Position numbers and translations under genes: made by a program. 64,000 bases of DNA from Styela clava (lineage: Eukaryota; Chordata; Ascidiacea; Stolidobranchia; Styelidae), in contig NC_135257.1 of NCBI RefSeq assembly GCF_964204865.1, forward strand, positions 3,100,001 through 3,164,000, given 5' to 3'. The notes under the pieces are model-generated. The model made no database searches, was not told the origin of the DNA, and was given only the letters and a program-made list of their open reading frames with translations. Below are positions 61,101 through 64,000 of the stretch, in pieces. Position 1 is the first letter of the stretch. Each line of letters begins with the position of its first letter.

Positions 61101-64000
61101 AAGTGATTGAGAAGAATCTGACATCATTGAAATTTCAATTCGAAAAAACCAACGAAATTTTGTTGCCGAAGTTTAACAATCAAACAACGAAATTGATGGA
61201 GTTGGAGAATATTTGTAAACGTGGCAACACGAACATTATCAAAACTATAGAACAGATTGGAAACTCAAGCATTTTCATTTCAAATTTCACTGAATCTACA
61301 TTAAACATCATAGAACAAAATAAGGAATTAACAAAAAATCTGGAAACGAAGGTGAGCATGGAAAAAATATAGAAGATGAAAGGTGTGATTTTGTCAAGAC
61401 GAGCAAAATTTGCAAAAACTCGAAAAATGAATTTCTGATATATTTATCGTAAAATTTCAATTCTCTATATTAATTTGAAATGCTAATTTTGTGAAATAAT
61501 TTAGAAAATGAAATTATGTATTTCGATGGTTATTATTTTTAATTTGCAAATTGCGACAAGAATTTGTTTTACTTTTCTAGATAGGAATTATATTTGATAC
61601 CATGAAGATCCAAGATCAAGTAATCGATGAAAATGTTGTGAAAATATCAGAGCTATATGGATTGAATAACAAAACTTTGTCAAATGTTACATCAGTGATC
61701 AAACGTTTAATGAAATCAGCAAAACAATCTCAAATTTCTCATATGCTACATATGATGGATTTGTTCAACACCTCAGAAAGGGACATGAATGAAAGGTTTG
61801 TTGCAAAATGATGAATTTTGTACAGATACTTTTATTCAAATACCTCTTAGTTTCCACAATGCTTTAGTGCTAATTCAGCAAGTTGCCACTTCGTTTTTCT
61901 AACTGACAATAGGAAATGTTGAAACTCTTCAACTTTCCCATTCTTTCTGGACTTTATATGTCTTTCGAAAAATTGTTTTTAGCTTACTAAAATGTTTTTC
62001 CATTTGCAAGAATACTCAGTTCAAATAAATCCATGCAACATCTGAATGATGAATTAAATGGAATTCAACAAAGATTAGGATATCTCATGGATCGAATTTT
62101 AAAATATGAAACAAATGTTGAAAAAATACAGAGAGTCAATATAACAATGTTTTCAGAGCAAACGGTTTGTTTTATTTCAAGTAGACTTATTTTTTAGATT
62201 GTTGTTTTCGGCCTTTTCATCCTATCTCATGTGAGCATTTAGAAGTTGATTTACGAATATTAGATTAGCTGAATAAATTGTAATACTCATTTATTTTGAA
62301 TGAATGCTTGGATGACTTTATTACACCACTGTATTGAACAAATGAATCCAAATGCACTTTATTTATGATGCACTTCTTTATGATAAAAAACAATATTGGA
62401 TAGACATAGAAAACTCTATTGGCTTAAATCGCATTTGTGCAATATGCATCTATAAAAAGAATACTTAAAAAACTAATACATCATAGTATTAGAATGTCAC
62501 ATATGATTGCATGAAGACGAGTAAGAATTGATCATCATTACTTTCTACAGGAAATAAGAAATTTTGTTTCAAATTTATCTATGGAGATGACTGCAATAGC
62601 AAAAGAAATTAATGAAATGAAAAATTCATTGTTTGAGCAAATTTCTGAGCAGAACACGTCTATCTCAGAAGTTCGAAATGCAATCATATTGCACGATAAG
62701 AGAATCGATATTGTTCAAAACGACTCAGGCAATGCATTCTCAGTTTTGTCGAATATTACTTCAGGAGTTGTTGCTGCAAATATAAAACAGAAAGAGGAAA
62801 TGGGGATTGTTGATAAGAAGGTACAGCATGTTGATTTTTGAACTTTTTTTGTTTAATAATGATAATAATTTAAAGTGAATATTTTTTGTTTCAATTGATA
62901 CCTGCCAGGCAATATATATTTTACCCCATTATCTCATATATAACTCATGGTAACATTCTGTATATCAATTTTTTCCTTTTTTATCAATCATGTTTCCAAG
63001 CAATTGATAATCTGTTACTTTTGACATTTGTTTATATGCTTTTAGATGGTGATGTTGCAAGGTGATCTTGAAAGTATTAATGTTGCTATTACTTCATGTT
63101 CTCAATCAGTACTGGACAATCAAGAAAATATAAATAATGTTAATACATCAATCAATTCAAATATCAGAAAGCTACAGAAAATGCTTATAATCTCATATAA
63201 AGATTCACAAAGAGATGCAATTGAAAGTCTGAATAAGACCAAAATTAATTTTGATGAAAGGTTAGAAAAATTTACTACCAAGACTTAGTACTTTCACAAC
63301 ATACAATGATCATTAAACTGATGTTCCAATTATACTGAAATATATTTATAAACATGCAACATTAAAGCTATTAGGTTGTTTCTATTTTTTATTGGAAATT
63401 TCAAAAGCAATCTTCAAGTTTCATTTAATCTATATTGTCCCTACAGTCTTTTATGTACTATGTATCAGAATAAGAATCATTCATGAAGCTAATGATTAGC
63501 ACTGCATATTTTCATTGTAAATTATTTTACAAATTTTCTATTATTGTTTTAGAATGGAAGAAATTACCCAATCTGTGTCTCATGTCGCTAAAACATCAAA
63601 CCAACTGCAAGTAAAATTTGAAAATATCACTGAACAAGTGTCAATCAATAAGATGCTTTTGAATGTTCTACACCTACAGGATTCAAACATAACAGCTGTT
63701 TTGTCTAATGAGGTCAAAATTTTCTTTCTGAATTTGTGTTTATACATTTTAACTTCTGAGTTTGTAGAAAAAAAAACAACTTCAAGAATCTTTTATCAAA
63801 TATTCAGATAACTGTGGCAATAAGAAATATAACTTCAACGATCAAGAAATTGCAAGATGAAATGACGGCAATGGATGTAATGCAACTGAAGCAAAATAAA
63901 TTTTTCACCAATTCATTACATAACCTTACAAATGAAACAATATTGAATAAACATGAAATTAAAGACATTTGGAATAAAACAACGAAAAGCAGTCTTAAAC
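37024..64000 (+). CDS. Giant secreted coiled-coil protein, 45 exons recovered (partial at right edge)
   Basis: No known family recognised. All 45 exons have GT-AG sites and consistent phases, giving 9,229 coding nt (about 3,076 residues) with no internal stop and no end in the window. The start ATG at 37024 opens a signal peptide (hydrophobic VVIAIAVLVTF, cleavage likely near KCDGQ). The rest is almost wholly polar heptad-like sequence with abundant N-glycosylation sequons (NNTV, NMT, NVS, NIT) and very few Cys, as expected for an extracellular rod. No collagen, EGF, fibrinogen or membrane segment is seen so far. From exon 19 the exons form nine three-exon cassettes of identical phase. Possible roles are matrix filament, cuticle or tunic component, or stalk of an extracellular receptor; none is supported directly. 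A C-terminal globular domain may lie beyond the window. Confidence 0.85.
44776..44879 (+). mobile_element. Intact M1 MITE (104 bp) in an intron of the giant gene
   Basis: Near-perfect inverted repeat: left arm GCTCTAGAAGTATGTGCACC then AAGATGGCGCACAA, right arm TTGTGCGCCATCTTAATGCA then CATACTTCTGGAGC. The centre is CTGAACATAGTATGTGTACC followed by AGGTTAGGGTTCAGG. Other copies lie at 47176-47278, 28008-28072, 24470-24530 and 56524-56555. Confidence 0.85.
45580..45690. other. Intronic patch of unusual composition, possible element fragment
   Basis: A GC-richer stretch with GTGGCTCACTGGCATTGGCC and CCACTACCAGTCATCCCATT in an otherwise AT-rich intron. No ends or coding frame recognised; low confidence. 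Confidence 0.25.
46515..46690. repeat. Inverted repeat of about 30 bp in an intron
   Basis: TCCAATCCAATTAGAAAAAT and TGTCACTCAA on the left pair with TTGAGTGAAATTCTCCCAAT and TAGATTGGA on the right, with a few mismatches. Probably a decayed short transposon. Confidence 0.5.
47176..47278 (+). mobile_element. Second near-intact M1 MITE in the giant gene
   Basis: Left arm GAAGTATGTGCACCAAGATG then GTGCACAACC, centre TGAACATAGTATGTGTACCA, right arm ATGTGACATCTTGGTGCACA then TACTTCAGGAGC. It has more mismatches than the copy at 44776. Confidence 0.82.
53032..53871 (+). mobile_element. Non-autonomous hAT element (840 bp) in intron 27 of the giant gene
   Basis: Ends are CAGTGGTTCCCAAACTTTTT on the left and AGTTTGGGAACCACTG on the right. 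The element is flanked by perfect 8-bp duplications GTATAGAT (53024-53031 and 53872-53879). No transposase frame. An intact TSD points to a relatively recent insertion. A separate hAT-like right end (AAAGTTTGAGAAACACTG) lies at about 54470-54488. Confidence 0.88.
56524..56555 (+). mobile_element. M1 MITE fragment
   Basis: GCTCCAGGAGTATGTGTACC followed by AATATGGAGG resembles one terminal repeat of the M1 family; the other end is missing. Confidence 0.45.
58587..58880 (+). mobile_element. hAT-like MITE remnant in a giant-gene intron
   Basis: CTGCCCAACCTTTTTCGTCT at the left and GGCTGGGCAG at the right form a short imperfect inverted repeat. The interior carries GGGCCACTTTCACG, GCGGGCCACTAACG and GGGCGGGCCGC, typical of this transposon style. 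No target duplication seen. Confidence 0.5.
59641..59782. repeat. Hairpin plus short hAT-like ends in an intron
   Basis: AGTTAAATGATTTGCAACTG continuing ATGTATAC at 59641-59668 pairs with GTATACATCAGTTGAATATT continuing CATTTAACT at 59709-59737, an almost perfect inverted repeat. Overlapping it, CAGTGGTGTC at 59673 and GGCACCACTG ending at 59782 form a second inverted pair. Confidence 0.55.

Larger units (their letters stand above)
48859..64000 (+). other. Giant gene exons 19-45: nine phase-periodic cassettes
   Basis: Exons: 48859-49082, 49547-49718, 49968-50192; 50372-50610, 50832-50997, 51372-51791; 52378-52436, 52588-52735, 52814-52891; 54655-54857, 55061-55214, 55644-55913; 56071-56303, 56886-57051, 57710-57925; 58319-58533, 59062-59206, 60172-60447; 60617-60690, 60789-60954, 61082-61351; 61581-61795, 62011-62164, 62551-62820; 63046-63260, 63553-63712, 63808->64000. 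Semicolons separate cassettes. In each, exon a is phase 0-2 and usually starts with Ile, Val or Met. Exon b is phase 2-0 and is joined through a split Arg or Lys codon, and exon c is phase 0-0. Cassette lengths are 621, 825, 285, 627, 615, 636, 510, 639 and at least 568 nt. Confidence 0.85.

Overview
The window is nuclear DNA from an intron-rich, AT-rich animal genome. All the gene models below were built by hand from open frames, GT-AG splice sites and phase continuity. The sodium-channel and WIPI proteins are close to chordate versions, introns are short, and the intergenic DNA is crowded with small inverted-repeat transposons. A marine invertebrate deuterostome, most likely a tunicate, fits best; this is inference and the species is not determinable from the sequence.

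Layout: (1) 1-7669 (+): the 3' half of a four-domain voltage-gated sodium channel (II-III linker to stop, 15 exons), with Glu replacing the domain III filter Lys, an AFL inactivation motif and a roughly 400-residue disordered C-tail. (2) 7670-13303: its 3' UTR, then mostly non-coding DNA with a perfect 558-bp direct repeat pair. (3) 13304-15500 (-): a four-exon gene for an unrecognised 488-residue protein. (4) 15739-23235: transposons, including a 5-kb foldback element (18188-23226) with a 9-bp target duplication, whose arms are higher-order arrays of a ~347-bp monomer. (5) 25286-28630 (-): a complete WIPI1/WIPI2-type autophagy gene (four coding exons, 421 residues). A foldback element and nested MITE sit in its first coding intron. 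(6) 30335-35030: MITEs, a ~60-bp minisatellite, an exact 20-bp inverted-repeat pair 4.25 kb apart, and relics of a minus-strand coding sequence. (7) 37024 to beyond 64000 (+): one giant gene, 45 exons recovered, all phase-consistent. It encodes a signal peptide followed by more than 3,000 residues of Cys-poor, sequon-rich heptad sequence without a recognisable globular domain.

The giant gene is the most unusual item. From exon 19 onward, nine successive three-exon cassettes have the same phase pattern (0-2, 2-0, 0-0), and five of them are 615-639 nt long. This points to growth by tandem duplication of a ~210-residue coiled-coil unit in a secreted or extracellular filament-like protein. The genes are not an operon and show no obvious functional link to one another.
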